Shown piece by piece: positions 30,069-38,723 of a DNA stretch of 64,000 nt. Both the position numbers and the translations under genes were made by a program. Origin of the DNA: Branchiibius sp. NY16-3462-2. Its GTDB lineage: Bacteria > Actinomycetota > Actinomycetes > Actinomycetales > Dermatophilaceae. The DNA is taken from positions 1-64,000 of the forward strand of contig NZ_LVCF01000046.1 in NCBI RefSeq assembly GCF_001594145.1, written 5' to 3'. Every line of letters starts with the position of its first letter. Within the stretch, counting starts at the first letter, position 1. The notes beneath the pieces were generated by a model. That model made no database searches. It was not told the origin of the DNA and worked only from the letters and a program-made list of their open reading frames with translations.

Positions 30069-31490
30069 TCAGGTCTGGAGGTTCCAACGGACACCGGTCG
30101 GCGTGAGGGTCGCGGTGAGTTGGTGCTCGTGCACGTAGGTGTGGTGGCGCCGGCAGAGCAGCGCCAGCTGATCCAGGTTCGTTTTGCCGCCCCTGGCCCA
30201 GGCGGTCAGGTGGTGCCCGTCGCACCACTGCGGTGGACAGTTGCAGCCCGGGAACGTGCAACCGCGGTCCCGTTGCCATAACGCGAGCCGCTGAGCGTCG
30301 GTGATCAATCGCTTCATCCGGCCGACGTCCAGTGGCTGACCGAGGCCGCCCAGCACCATGGGAATGATCCCCGCGTCACAAGCCCAACGACGCACCGCCT
30401 CAGGCGAGAGCACCTGCCCGGTTCCGGTGACACCGGCGCCCTTGGCCTCAGCGAGCAGATCGGCCAGGGAGATGGTGACCACGACCTGCGCTTTGGCCTG
30501 TCCCGGCACTGACCCACCGGCCTCCATCCCTCGTTGCACGATCGCGAGCAGCGCGTCGGCCCTACGGTGGGCAGCCCGACGAGGGTCCGGCTCGCCATGA
30601 GGACCTGGCACCGGCGTAGACAACGCAGCAACCGCAGCGTCGATCAGCGCAGCGCCTTCAGCATCAAGCGTCAACTGGTACTGGGTGAGGCCACCCGGGC
30701 CCGGCAGGCTGTGCAGCGCGCGGCCTCGACGGGCGGCACTCTCCTCCTCGGCCAACAGGTCGGCGGGTTTGAGGTGGCGACGGGTATGCCCGATCGCTTT
30801 GCCCAACTCGCGACTGGTCAGACCCCAGCCGACACCGGCCGCCGCAGGCGGCGGAGTACCGACCCACGCCGGTAGGGCCGACAACACGGGCGAAGCCTCG
30901 GAGTCGTCAGTGACAGGAAGGGCGTCGGGACCATCGACCGAACCTGCTCGCATCGCTTCCACCACCCCGGCCAGCTCCACCGGGTCGGTGACCGCTTGCA
31001 CATCGTCGACGAACCGCAGGAGCTGATCGGTCTTCACCGCGCTGAGTCCGCCCGCGAAGAACGACTCCATCGTCCGTTCCGTCATCGCATCGGGACCCAG
31101 CGCAGCCGCAGTCGCGAGTCGCACCGTGCGAGTCGCCTGGCCAGCATCCGGCGGAGGCGCATCCTGGCCCTCGATCTCCCGCACCCAGTTCACCGGACGC
31201 TGCCCGTGCTGGGCTGGCAACCCCCGGGTGATGCCCTCGCGGACCAGCTCCACCTCGATCCGATCGAGCGCGGCACGCGCCCGACCCAGTGCCTGCAGCG
31301 TGTCGATGAGCTCAGGCTCGACCATCGCGCCAGCAACACCTCGCAGCACCGCCGCTGACCGCCGATTGCTGCTGGCCCACGCCGCAACCTGCAACCCGAA
31401 CTCGCCCACCGCCCGACCGTTACCCGCCACCGCACGCGCACCCACCACGGGTGCCACCTGGGGGCCGGAGGTGGCCGCTGCGATCATCAT
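30069..31490 (-). CDS. DUF222 and HNH endonuclease domain protein (13E12 repeat family)
   Basis: 473 residues. The N-terminal DUF222 region (LIDTLQALGRARAALDRIEVELVREG) is followed by a C-terminal HNH nuclease with the cysteine/histidine set FPGCNCPPQWCDGHHLTAWARGG and LALLCRRHHTYVHE. Such proteins occur in many copies in actinobacterial genomes, often as variable insertions; M. tuberculosis 13E12 elements are the best known. Nuclease activity and biological role are not shown. The flanking 80-130 bases contain no inverted repeats that I could see. Confidence 0.9.
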   Translation of the reverse strand: MMIAAATSGPQVAPVVGARAVAGNGRAVGEFGLQVAAWASSNRRSAAVLRGVAGAMVEPELIDTLQALGRARAALDRIEVELVREGITRGLPAQHGQRPVNWVREIEGQDAPPPDAGQATRTVRLATAAALGPDAMTERTMESFFAGGLSAVKTDQLLRFVDDVQAVTDPVELAGVVEAMRAGSVDGPDALPVTDDSEASPVLSALPAWVGTPPPAAAGVGWGLTSRELGKAIGHTRRHLKPADLLAEEESAARRGRALHSLPGPGGLTQYQLTLDAEGAALIDAAVAALSTPVPGPHGEPDPRRAAHRRADALLAIVQRGMEAGGSVPGQAKAQVVVTISLADLLAEAKGAGVTGTGQVLSPEAVRRWACDAGIIPMVLGGLGQPLDVGRMKRLITDAQRLALWQRDRGCTFPGCNCPPQWCDGHHLTAWARGGKTNLDQLALLCRRHHTYVHEHQLTATLTPTGVRWNLQT

Positions 31491-31566
31491 GACCCGAGCA
31501 TATGTTCGACCACCGACAGCCTGCAGGAGTCACGAGGCCGGTATGGGGATAACCGTTGACAAGCCC

Positions 31567-33012
31567 TTACCGTGGAGTTTCTGTCACGTCAACACCGTTG
31601 GGCTGCAGCAGAACTCGACCTAGACCGGTAGCAGCGATCACGTCACCGCTGGCGTCCGGGCTGCGCAGGAAGACGCCGGCATTCACGGCACCGCTGGTGA
31701 CCTTCAACCACACGCCGCCGCCAAGCGTCAGCGGCACCACCGTGGGCCGGTCAGCGGCCACCGTCACGGTGCGTGTCGTCGCAGCGCCGGACGTGTCGAC
31801 GCTGGTCAGTTCGACACTGGCGGCTCTGCCGGCGCCCAGCAGGAGAGTCGCTTGCGAGCCCGACGGCAGGGCCGGCACGACGAACGCAGAACTGTCGTTG
31901 ATCGCAGCAGTGGCCGGCGCCCACGCGAAGTCGCTTGTCTTGGACGCGGTGAACGCCGCTGCGGTGAGCGGCTGATCAGCGCTGACCCGAAATTCGTACA
32001 CCCCGTCCGGCACGTCCTTCAGCGTGATCTCATCGCTGGATTGCGCAGCGACCGTCGCCACCTGGTCGGCGGCAACGGCACCGTTCGCATCAATTGCCTG
32101 GACGCGCACGATCGCTGGCCGCGTGCCGGGAACGGCCACGCGCACCACCGGGGCGGACCCCACAACACCCACGGCCGGGATCACGATCGCCGTCGCCGGC
32201 GCAGCAGCGGGGCCGCTGAGTTCCAGACCCACCGGCGTCTCGCCCTTGGACCAACTGTCGCTCGCAGCAACGGCCAACGGGCCACCCGCGGTGGTGACCC
32301 GGATGGCCGCGGTCGCCAGCGCCGCCGGGAACGCACCAAGGGTCACCACGCTGCGGCTCTTTGCGGGAACGGTCACCGCGGGAACGCTTGCGGTTGCGTC
32401 GAGACCGGAGCGGCCGACGACCTGCAGGCGGGCCACGACCGCTGTGTTGTTGGGGTTGGTCAGGACGACCCGCACCACCCGACCCGGATCGGAGCCGCCG
32501 GCGAACAACCACGCTTCCGTGGTCGGTGTCGAAGGACAGGCCAAGGTCGTCAGCCCGCGCACCGTTGCCGACTTCTCCAGGCTGCTCTGGGTCCCGGTGA
32601 GTCCGGCGGCCAAGGCGCCGGAACCGGTCTCCAGCATTGCCCCCGCACCGGTCAGCGTCGTACTCACGACCGCGCCAGCCGCCGTCACGGGAGAGGGTGC
32701 CGAGCCGGCCGAACCCGGAAGCCGCTGACCGGTGACGGACCCGCCGGTGGTTGCGGTCTGCACCAGTTGCGCCGGCGCTGCGGCGACCGCGACCCCGACC
32801 TGTTGCTTCGCATCCGGCGCCGCACTCCCGGGCCGGTCCGGACCGGGGCAGATGACCTGACTTTGGATCTGGGCGGCGGACAACGCCGGAATCGTCGGTA
32901 CGTCGGCCGGCCGGGTCGCGCGCACCGTGCCATTTGCTGCTCCCGCAGCCACGACGAGCCCAATGGCAGCTGCGACCGCGGCGATCGCACGGGCCACACC
33001 GGTGACCTTCAT
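31567..33012 (-). CDS. DUF5719 secreted/anchored protein
   Basis: 481 residues from ATG 33012 (MKVTGVARAIAAVAAAIGLVVAAGAANG), which gives a single N-terminal hydrophobic helix acting as signal or anchor. The remainder is rich in Ala, Val and Thr with repeated beta-type segments, fitting the DUF5719 family found in Micrococcales next to a giant glycosyltransferase. The ATG overlaps the GT2 stop as ATGA, so the pair is translationally coupled. The function is unknown; location outside the membrane is inferred from the signal-like helix. Confidence 0.85.
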   Translation of the reverse strand: MKVTGVARAIAAVAAAIGLVVAAGAANGTVRATRPADVPTIPALSAAQIQSQVICPGPDRPGSAAPDAKQQVGVAVAAAPAQLVQTATTGGSVTGQRLPGSAGSAPSPVTAAGAVVSTTLTGAGAMLETGSGALAAGLTGTQSSLEKSATVRGLTTLACPSTPTTEAWLFAGGSDPGRVVRVVLTNPNNTAVVARLQVVGRSGLDATASVPAVTVPAKSRSVVTLGAFPAALATAAIRVTTAGGPLAVAASDSWSKGETPVGLELSGPAAAPATAIVIPAVGVVGSAPVVRVAVPGTRPAIVRVQAIDANGAVAADQVATVAAQSSDEITLKDVPDGVYEFRVSADQPLTAAAFTASKTSDFAWAPATAAINDSSAFVVPALPSGSQATLLLGAGRAASVELTSVDTSGAATTRTVTVAADRPTVVPLTLGGGVWLKVTSGAVNAGVFLRSPDASGDVIAATGLGRVLLQPNGVDVTETPR

Positions 33013-36000
33013 GGCCGGTCCCTTCTGCGGCCGCCGAACGGGATCGCGAAGTAGGTCACCAGCGCGAGCAGAACCCCTTGGATCCACAGCCAGCGACCCT
33101 CAGACACACCGGGGTCGATGCTGAGGCGACCCGTCGCGTCACTGGGCAACCGGTAGGCCGGCCACTCGCTGCTGGGCACTGCGGACAGGCGGGTGCCATC
33201 AAGGGTGACCGTGCCGTGTCGCGACCAGCCCTGACCCTCGGCGAGCACCACCGTGCGCGCACCCTCGTCCGTAGATAGGTCCGCCGTTGTGCGGGAATGC
33301 ATTCCGGTGACGTCCACGACGTCGATAGCCGTCGACGGGTCGTCACCGGAGGCCAACACCACCCGGCTCACACCGACACTTCGCGAGCCATCCTCGATGG
33401 GCAGCACCCGCCACACCCGGTCACCATCACCGGCCTGGGTGACCGCCCCGGACACCTTCAACGCAGCGACAGCGGTCGATCCCGGACCATCGACCAGCAC
33501 ATACCCGACCCCCAGATCGTGCAGTTGCTGGGTCAGTGTCGCTCCGGAACTACCTCCGTCGAGCAACGAGCGGACGACCGCCGCCGTGGGCGCGCCTCCC
33601 GCCAACGACGCGCGTAGGTCACGGGCGGGACCTCCGACTTCGCGCCCGACCAGTTCGAACGACGTGGCGGACCCCGTGCGCAGGATCAGCGCGCGCTCAG
33701 CGCGAGGGCCCTCCATCGCCGTACGGACGAACGCAGGCACCGTGTCGCTGGCGGCGACCACGGTGCGCTGCGGCGTACGCCAGATCTGGTACCCGGCCAC
33801 GCCCAGCCCGGCTACCACGGACAGCCCGCAGAACACAGCAAGCGAGCGGCGCAGACCAGGCGCCACGACGCGCCCGTCCGCGCGGGACCAACCGCGAACC
33901 CCCAACAGGGCGGCACCGAGCAGCGCCGCCGCGTAGAGGTCCAGCGGGGTGCCGGCCCAGGGCGTCCGCGCTCCCCCGGCGGTGTCGACCAGCAGCAGGT
34001 GCGGTGCCCACAGGGCGCCGGCAAGACCGCCGAGGCCGAGCACGATGAGGGCCAGGTGGCCCCGGGCGAAACCGGCGCGCAGCAGGCCGAGCACTCCGAG
34101 TACGACGACCGGGACCCCCAGCCAGGGCACGCCGTCACCGGGTTGCAGCAGGGCGAGATGCCACGGCACCAGCTGTGCGGGATCGGCCAACTGCCCCGGC
34201 CCGGCCAGCACCATCCGCCAGTCGGCCGTCAGTGCCTGCCAGCTCCACCGACCCAGCAACAAATAGGGCACGACGATCACCGCCGCCGCGTGAGCTCGGG
34301 CCCATCCCGGACCGATGACCACGATCCCGAGAGCCAGAACCATCAGCGCGACCATCGACACCGGTGAGACCGCACCCAACGCCGCCAGCAACAGGATGGC
34401 GCCGGCGGTCGAAACCACTCGTCGACGCCTGGACCCGATCCGGAGCACGGCGGCCAGGGCCAGCGGCAGCAGGATGTGCGCGATCGCCGGGCCGAGGCGG
34501 CCGTCGCGCAGCGCACCCGTGACGATCGGCAGGAACGCCCACAGCAGCGCGGCCGCGGTGCGCGGCCACGGCGCACGGGTCGCGACCCGCCCGGCGAGGT
34601 AGGCGCTCAGCCCGGACAGCGGCACGGTCGCCATGAGCAACCACGACACGGTCACCGCGGATGCAGCCGATGTCGTGACCCACGGCAGGGCCTGGACCAC
34701 CCACGTGGGCAGCGCGAGCAGGGCCAGGACAGGGGTCGGGACGTTCGGATGGCCGAGGCCCGCGCCCTGCCAGGCATCGACGTACGTGTGCCAGACACCA
34801 GAGGCGTCGGTGGCGAACGGCAACAGCTCGCCGCCGGTCAGGCCCCACCCGGTTCCCGTGATGACGCCGGCACCCAGAGCGTGTCGCCACCAGACCAGGG
34901 CCGCCGCGATGGTGAGCAATCCGGCCCACGGCGCCGGCCCGGCGAAGAACGGCGTCTGATTCAGATCCTGCGGGAGTTCCTGGGCCTCATCGCTGTCCTG
35001 CGTGTTCAGTCCGCCGGTCACCGACAGGGCGTCGCCGGTGCGTTGCCCCATCGACGCCCATGCCGCGCTGATCGCGGCTCCGGCGGGGACGAACAACTGC
35101 CGCAGCGACCGGCGGCTGACACTTCGCTGGCGCAGGAACCGCAAACGCGCACCCATGATCCGGGTAAATCCGAATCCTGCGGTGGCAGTGGCGAGTTCGT
35201 GACCAGCGGTGCGGGGACGTTTCCCGATCAGCAACGCGGCCGCCAGCAGAACCCCACCCAGCACGCTCCACAACCACAGGAACGGCAGGGCGAGCCATGA
35301 GCACCGGGCCAGGGCGATCTGACGGAACCGGCGCTGGATGCGCACCGGCCGGGTGTCTTCCCGGTCGGTCGGCGCGGACTCGGTGGTGCCGGTGAACACG
35401 GTCGCCTGCGGCACGATCACCACCTGATGTCCGGTCAGGTGCGCGCGCCAGCACAGATCCAGGGCGTCACCGTCACCGTCGAACGCCGGGTCGAAGCCGC
35501 CGAGGCTGGTGTAGACGTCGCGGCGGACCAGCATCCCCGAGGTGCTCACCGAGATGACATCGCGACGCGTGTCGTGCTGGCCCTGGTCGGTCTCGTCCGC
35601 GCCCAGCAACGGCACGACGCGACCGCTGCGGGTGATGTCGAGACCGACGTGTAACAACCGGCGGCTGTCATCGCCAGCCACGACTTTGCCGCCAGCGATG
35701 CCGACGCGGGTCGACCGGCTGACGACCGCCATCAGCATCTGCAGGCTGTCCGGAGCGGGGCAATCGTCCTGGTGCAACAGCCAGAACCACTCGCGGCGAT
35801 CCCGGGGCCGGATCGGGCGCCGGTGCGCCCGCGAGCGCCGGCGTTTGCCGACGACCACTTCCTCGCCCGGGTCGGGTAACGCCTCGACGGCTTCGTCGAT
35901 GATGTCGGCGAACGCGGCACCGGACGCTGCGGTGATCACCGGCAGGTCGGCGTACGCCGCGCGCAGTTGGGCCGCCGCGGGACCGTCAAGGACCTCGCGC

Positions 36001-36203
36001 AAGCTGCGGTCCGGTGTGGCATCCACCAGGACAAGGCGGTCGGGGCGACGGGTCAGAGCGCTGAGCGCGCTGAAGGTGCCCGTGAGGAGTTCGGGCCGGG
36101 AGTCCTGGACGACCAGGACTGCCGTCACCTGGACGGCCGTCGCATCGACGCTGTCTGAAACGCTGGCGGAATCGCTGTCGGTCACGGTGCTGAGGGTGGT
36201 CAT
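33009..36203 (-). CDS. Large GT2-type membrane glycosyltransferase
   Basis: 1064 residues. The N-terminal part (about 25-330) is a GT2 glycosyltransferase with VTAVLVVQDSRPELL, the nucleotide-sugar acidic motif HQDDCPAPDSL and a FDGDGDALDLCWRAHLTGH segment. It is followed by a membrane domain (about 345-380 and 430-850) with many helices, and a C-terminal soluble part ending in one more helix. Such fused proteins are typical of actinobacterial wall glycan or arabinogalactan-like polymer synthesis; the donor is unknown. It is coupled to the DUF5719 gene downstream and sits directly after whiB2. Confidence 0.88.
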   Translation of the reverse strand: MTTLSTVTDSDSASVSDSVDATAVQVTAVLVVQDSRPELLTGTFSALSALTRRPDRLVLVDATPDRSLREVLDGPAAAQLRAAYADLPVITAASGAAFADIIDEAVEALPDPGEEVVVGKRRRSRAHRRPIRPRDRREWFWLLHQDDCPAPDSLQMLMAVVSRSTRVGIAGGKVVAGDDSRRLLHVGLDITRSGRVVPLLGADETDQGQHDTRRDVISVSTSGMLVRRDVYTSLGGFDPAFDGDGDALDLCWRAHLTGHQVVIVPQATVFTGTTESAPTDREDTRPVRIQRRFRQIALARCSWLALPFLWLWSVLGGVLLAAALLIGKRPRTAGHELATATAGFGFTRIMGARLRFLRQRSVSRRSLRQLFVPAGAAISAAWASMGQRTGDALSVTGGLNTQDSDEAQELPQDLNQTPFFAGPAPWAGLLTIAAALVWWRHALGAGVITGTGWGLTGGELLPFATDASGVWHTYVDAWQGAGLGHPNVPTPVLALLALPTWVVQALPWVTTSAASAVTVSWLLMATVPLSGLSAYLAGRVATRAPWPRTAAALLWAFLPIVTGALRDGRLGPAIAHILLPLALAAVLRIGSRRRRVVSTAGAILLLAALGAVSPVSMVALMVLALGIVVIGPGWARAHAAAVIVVPYLLLGRWSWQALTADWRMVLAGPGQLADPAQLVPWHLALLQPGDGVPWLGVPVVVLGVLGLLRAGFARGHLALIVLGLGGLAGALWAPHLLLVDTAGGARTPWAGTPLDLYAAALLGAALLGVRGWSRADGRVVAPGLRRSLAVFCGLSVVAGLGVAGYQIWRTPQRTVVAASDTVPAFVRTAMEGPRAERALILRTGSATSFELVGREVGGPARDLRASLAGGAPTAAVVRSLLDGGSSGATLTQQLHDLGVGYVLVDGPGSTAVAALKVSGAVTQAGDGDRVWRVLPIEDGSRSVGVSRVVLASGDDPSTAIDVVDVTGMHSRTTADLSTDEGARTVVLAEGQGWSRHGTVTLDGTRLSAVPSSEWPAYRLPSDATGRLSIDPGVSEGRWLWIQGVLLALVTYFAIPFGGRRRDRP

Positions 36204-36258
36204 GGGTGAACCGCGTGGGCGCAGAGGAGCGGGCCGGGCCGCGAGGGCAGCGCGCTGA

Positions 36259-36609
36259 TCAGACCGCGCGCTTTTTCAACTTGCGCCGTTCGCGCTCGGA
36301 CAGGCCGCCCCAGATGCCGAACCGCTCGTCGTGCAGCAGCGCGTACTCCAGGCATTCCGAACGCACCTCGCAGCCCACGCACACCTTTTTGGCATCACGG
36401 GTGGAGCCGCCCTTCTCGGGGAAGAACGCTTCGGGGTCGGTCTGGGCACACAGGGCACGCTGCTGCCACCCCAGCTCGTCCTCCTCCTCGATGGCGGAGG
36501 TCGAAGCGGCGATAGTCAGCTCGCGCAGCACGGCGTTCTGGTCGGGCAGGGGCAGGACGGTTGCTCCAGACGTGATTGTTGTCTGTTCGTGCATTGCCTG
36601 TTGGGTCAT
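36259..36609 (-). CDS. whiB2: WhiB family iron-sulfur regulator, WhiB2/WhmD type
   Basis: 116 residues from ATG 36609, preceded by GAGGAG; the longer frame has no such site. Four cluster-binding cysteines (54, 77, 80 and 86), the GIWGG turn (98-102) and a basic C-terminal ERRKLKKRAV define the Wbl family. WhiB2/WhmD controls septation and cell division genes together with WhiA or sigma factors. The location near DUF3499, the zincin and fbiA matches M. tuberculosis whiB2 (Rv3260c). It is divergent from fbiA across about 120 bases. Confidence 0.93.
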   Translation of the reverse strand: MTQQAMHEQTTITSGATVLPLPDQNAVLRELTIAASTSAIEEEDELGWQQRALCAQTDPEAFFPEKGGSTRDAKKVCVGCEVRSECLEYALLHDERFGIWGGLSERERRKLKKRAV

Positions 36610-36731
36610 GGCGGGCTCCTCAGCGAATGACAGCAATGCAATTACACGCGTGTCATTCCCAAAGGTCAACCCCGTGAGACCGGAAGATATGCGCCCGCAC
36701 GATGGTGTAGGGCGTTTGCGAGACTGTCGGA

Positions 36732-37712
36732 ATGCGGATTACGGCCCTGTCCGGTGGCGTCGGTGGCGCCCGTTTCCTACGTGGCGTCCTGCACGCACTC
36801 GAACGCTCCGGCGAGCCAGCCGACCTCACCGTCATCGGCAACACCGGCGACGACATCACCCTGTTCGGCCTGCGCGTCTGCCCCGATCTGGACACGGTGC
36901 TCTACACCTTGGGCGGCGGGATCCACGAGGAGCAGGGCTGGGGACGCGCCGACGAGACATTCTCCGTGCAGGGTGAGCTCGCGGCGTACGGCGCCCAACC
37001 CCAATGGTTCGGGCTGGGCGACAAGGACTTCGGCACGCACATCGTGCGCAGTCAGTGGCTCGGGCAGGGGCAGAGCCTGTCGCAGGTGACGGCGCGGCTC
37101 GCGGATCGCTGGGGCCTGCCCGGCCGCGGCGTCACCCTGCTGCCGATGACCGACTCCCCCGTCGAGACGCACGTGGTGATCGACGACGGCTCCGGGCCGC
37201 AGGCGGTGCACTTCCAGCAGTGGTGGGTCAAAGAGCACGCAGCGATCCCCGCGCAACGTTTCGTCGTGGCCGGGATGGACCGCGCGGCGGCGGCACCCGG
37301 TGTGCTGGACGCCATCCGACAGGCGGACGTCGTGCTGTTGCCGCCGAGCAATCCCGTGGTCTCGATCGGGATCATCCTGTCCGTGCCCGGCGTTCGCGAC
37401 GCGCTGCGCGGCACGAATGCACCCGTGGTCGGGGTCAGCCCGTTGATCTCCGGTCGCCCCGTGCGCGGGTACGCCGATGCCTGCCTGTCCGCGATCGGCG
37501 TCGAGTCGACGTCGCGCGCGGTGGCGGGTCTCTACGCCGACTTCCTGTCCGGCTGGCTGGTCGATGAGGACGACGACCTCTCGGCGTACGCCGATCTGCC
37601 GGGCGTGCGGGTCCTGGCCCGCCCCGTGCTGATGACTGATCTCGACGCGACGGCAGATATCGCGCAGGCCGCGATCGACCTCGCCGGCGCCACCCCTGCC
37701 GTGCGACCGTGA
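36732..37712 (+). CDS. fbiA: 2-phospho-L-lactate/phosphoenolpyruvyl transferase (CofD/FbiA)
   Basis: 326 residues. It transfers the phospho-lactyl or phosphoenolpyruvyl moiety from a guanylylated donor to Fo, making (dehydro-)F420-0. The N-terminal ITALSGGVGGARFLRGVL, the NTGDDITLFGLRVCPDLDTVLYTLGG motif that binds Fo and metal, and LLPPSNPVVSIGIIL near the C-terminal third are hallmarks. It pairs with fbiB, whose GTG overlaps its stop (GTGA). F420 is used by many actinobacterial oxidoreductases. Confidence 0.95.
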   Translation: MRITALSGGVGGARFLRGVLHALERSGEPADLTVIGNTGDDITLFGLRVCPDLDTVLYTLGGGIHEEQGWGRADETFSVQGELAAYGAQPQWFGLGDKDFGTHIVRSQWLGQGQSLSQVTARLADRWGLPGRGVTLLPMTDSPVETHVVIDDGSGPQAVHFQQWWVKEHAAIPAQRFVVAGMDRAAAAPGVLDAIRQADVVLLPPSNPVVSIGIILSVPGVRDALRGTNAPVVGVSPLISGRPVRGYADACLSAIGVESTSRAVAGLYADFLSGWLVDEDDDLSAYADLPGVRVLARPVLMTDLDATADIAQAAIDLAGATPAVRP

Positions 37713-38713
37713 CCCTCACCGTGCTGCCGGTCAGCGGCCTGCCGGAGATCGGCGCCGGCGACGACCTGGCTGCGTTGATCGCGGGCGCTGTGGTGTTGCA
37801 GGACGGCGACATCGTGGTGATCACCAGCAAAGTGGTCTCCAAGGCGCTCGGCCTGGGGGTGCTCACCGACGACCGTCAGACGTTGGTCCTGCAGCAGTCC
37901 ACCGCGGTGGTGGCCGAGCGTTCTACACCGACGGGGGTAACCCGCGTCGTGGCCGCCTCGGCCGGACCGGTGATGACCGGCGCGGGCATCGACGCCTCCA
38001 ACAGCGAGGAACTGCTGCTCCTGCCGCCGGACCCGGATGCGGCCGCTTCGCAGCTGCGCTCTGCGTTGGAAGCCGCCACCGGAGTGCACCTAGCCGTCGT
38101 GCTCTCGGACACTTCCTCACGCCCCTGGCGGGAAGGGTTGTCGGACTTCGCGCTCGGCACGTCCGGCCTCCGACGCCTGGACGATCTGCGGGGGTTGGCG
38201 GACACCCATGGTCGCGACCTCGCCGTCACTGTGCGCAACCTCGCGGACGAAATCGCCTCTGCCGCAGACCTAGTCAAGGGCAAGGTCGATCGGGTGCCCG
38301 TGGCCGTCGTACGCGGATCAGCCTCACTCCTCACCGACGATCCCCAACCGTCGCTGGTGCGCACTGGGCCGACCGACTGGTTCGCCCTCGGCTGGCACGA
38401 AGCGGTCCGGGACGCGCTCGGAGTCACCCCCGGTTCACCGGATGCCGAACGGATCGGTCTGCTGTCCGTGAGCGCGGAGCCGCTGGCGGACAGGTTGCAG
38501 CGCGCCGTACGCGTAGCGGCACACGGGCAGCCGCTCATCGCCGCCCAGGTCGACGACGACGCCGTGGAGTTCACCGATGAGGACCCGGTGGCGCTGGGCC
38601 GGTTCTGGGCCCGCGTCGAGGTGGCCCTGGCCGGTGAACGCCTGGCCTGGAGCGCGCAGCGACTCGCCCCGGACCGGGTCCGGCTCACGGTGCGCGACCA
38701 GGACGCGCTCTAG
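37709..38713 (+). CDS. fbiB: F420-0:gamma-glutamyl ligase (CofE domain of FbiB)
   Basis: 334 residues. It adds gamma-linked glutamates to F420-0. The CofE fold is recognisable from VLPVSGLPEIGAGDDL, DGDIVVITSKVVSKALG, VVLSDTSSRPWREGL and ADLVKGKVDRVPVAVVRG within residues 1-245. The usual mycobacterial FbiB is about 450 residues because a C-terminal FMN/nitroreductase-like domain reduces dehydro-F420. Here only about 90 residues follow the CofE part, so that domain is missing or reduced. The GTG start overlaps the fbiA stop. Confidence 0.88.
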   Translation: MTLTVLPVSGLPEIGAGDDLAALIAGAVVLQDGDIVVITSKVVSKALGLGVLTDDRQTLVLQQSTAVVAERSTPTGVTRVVAASAGPVMTGAGIDASNSEELLLLPPDPDAAASQLRSALEAATGVHLAVVLSDTSSRPWREGLSDFALGTSGLRRLDDLRGLADTHGRDLAVTVRNLADEIASAADLVKGKVDRVPVAVVRGSASLLTDDPQPSLVRTGPTDWFALGWHEAVRDALGVTPGSPDAERIGLLSVSAEPLADRLQRAVRVAAHGQPLIAAQVDDDAVEFTDEDPVALGRFWARVEVALAGERLAWSAQRLAPDRVRLTVRDQDAL

Positions 38714-38716
38714 AAT
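38711..38716 (+). promoter_or_regulatory. -10 box TAGAAT of a probable leaderless ATP-grasp transcript
   Basis: TAGAAT is separated from the GTG of the ATP-grasp gene by seven bases and there is no Shine-Dalgarno sequence. This spacing places the transcription start at or near the start codon, the arrangement of leaderless genes common in actinobacteria. The box overlaps the stop of fbiB. Confidence 0.5.
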
Positions 38717-38723
38717 CGGCCGG

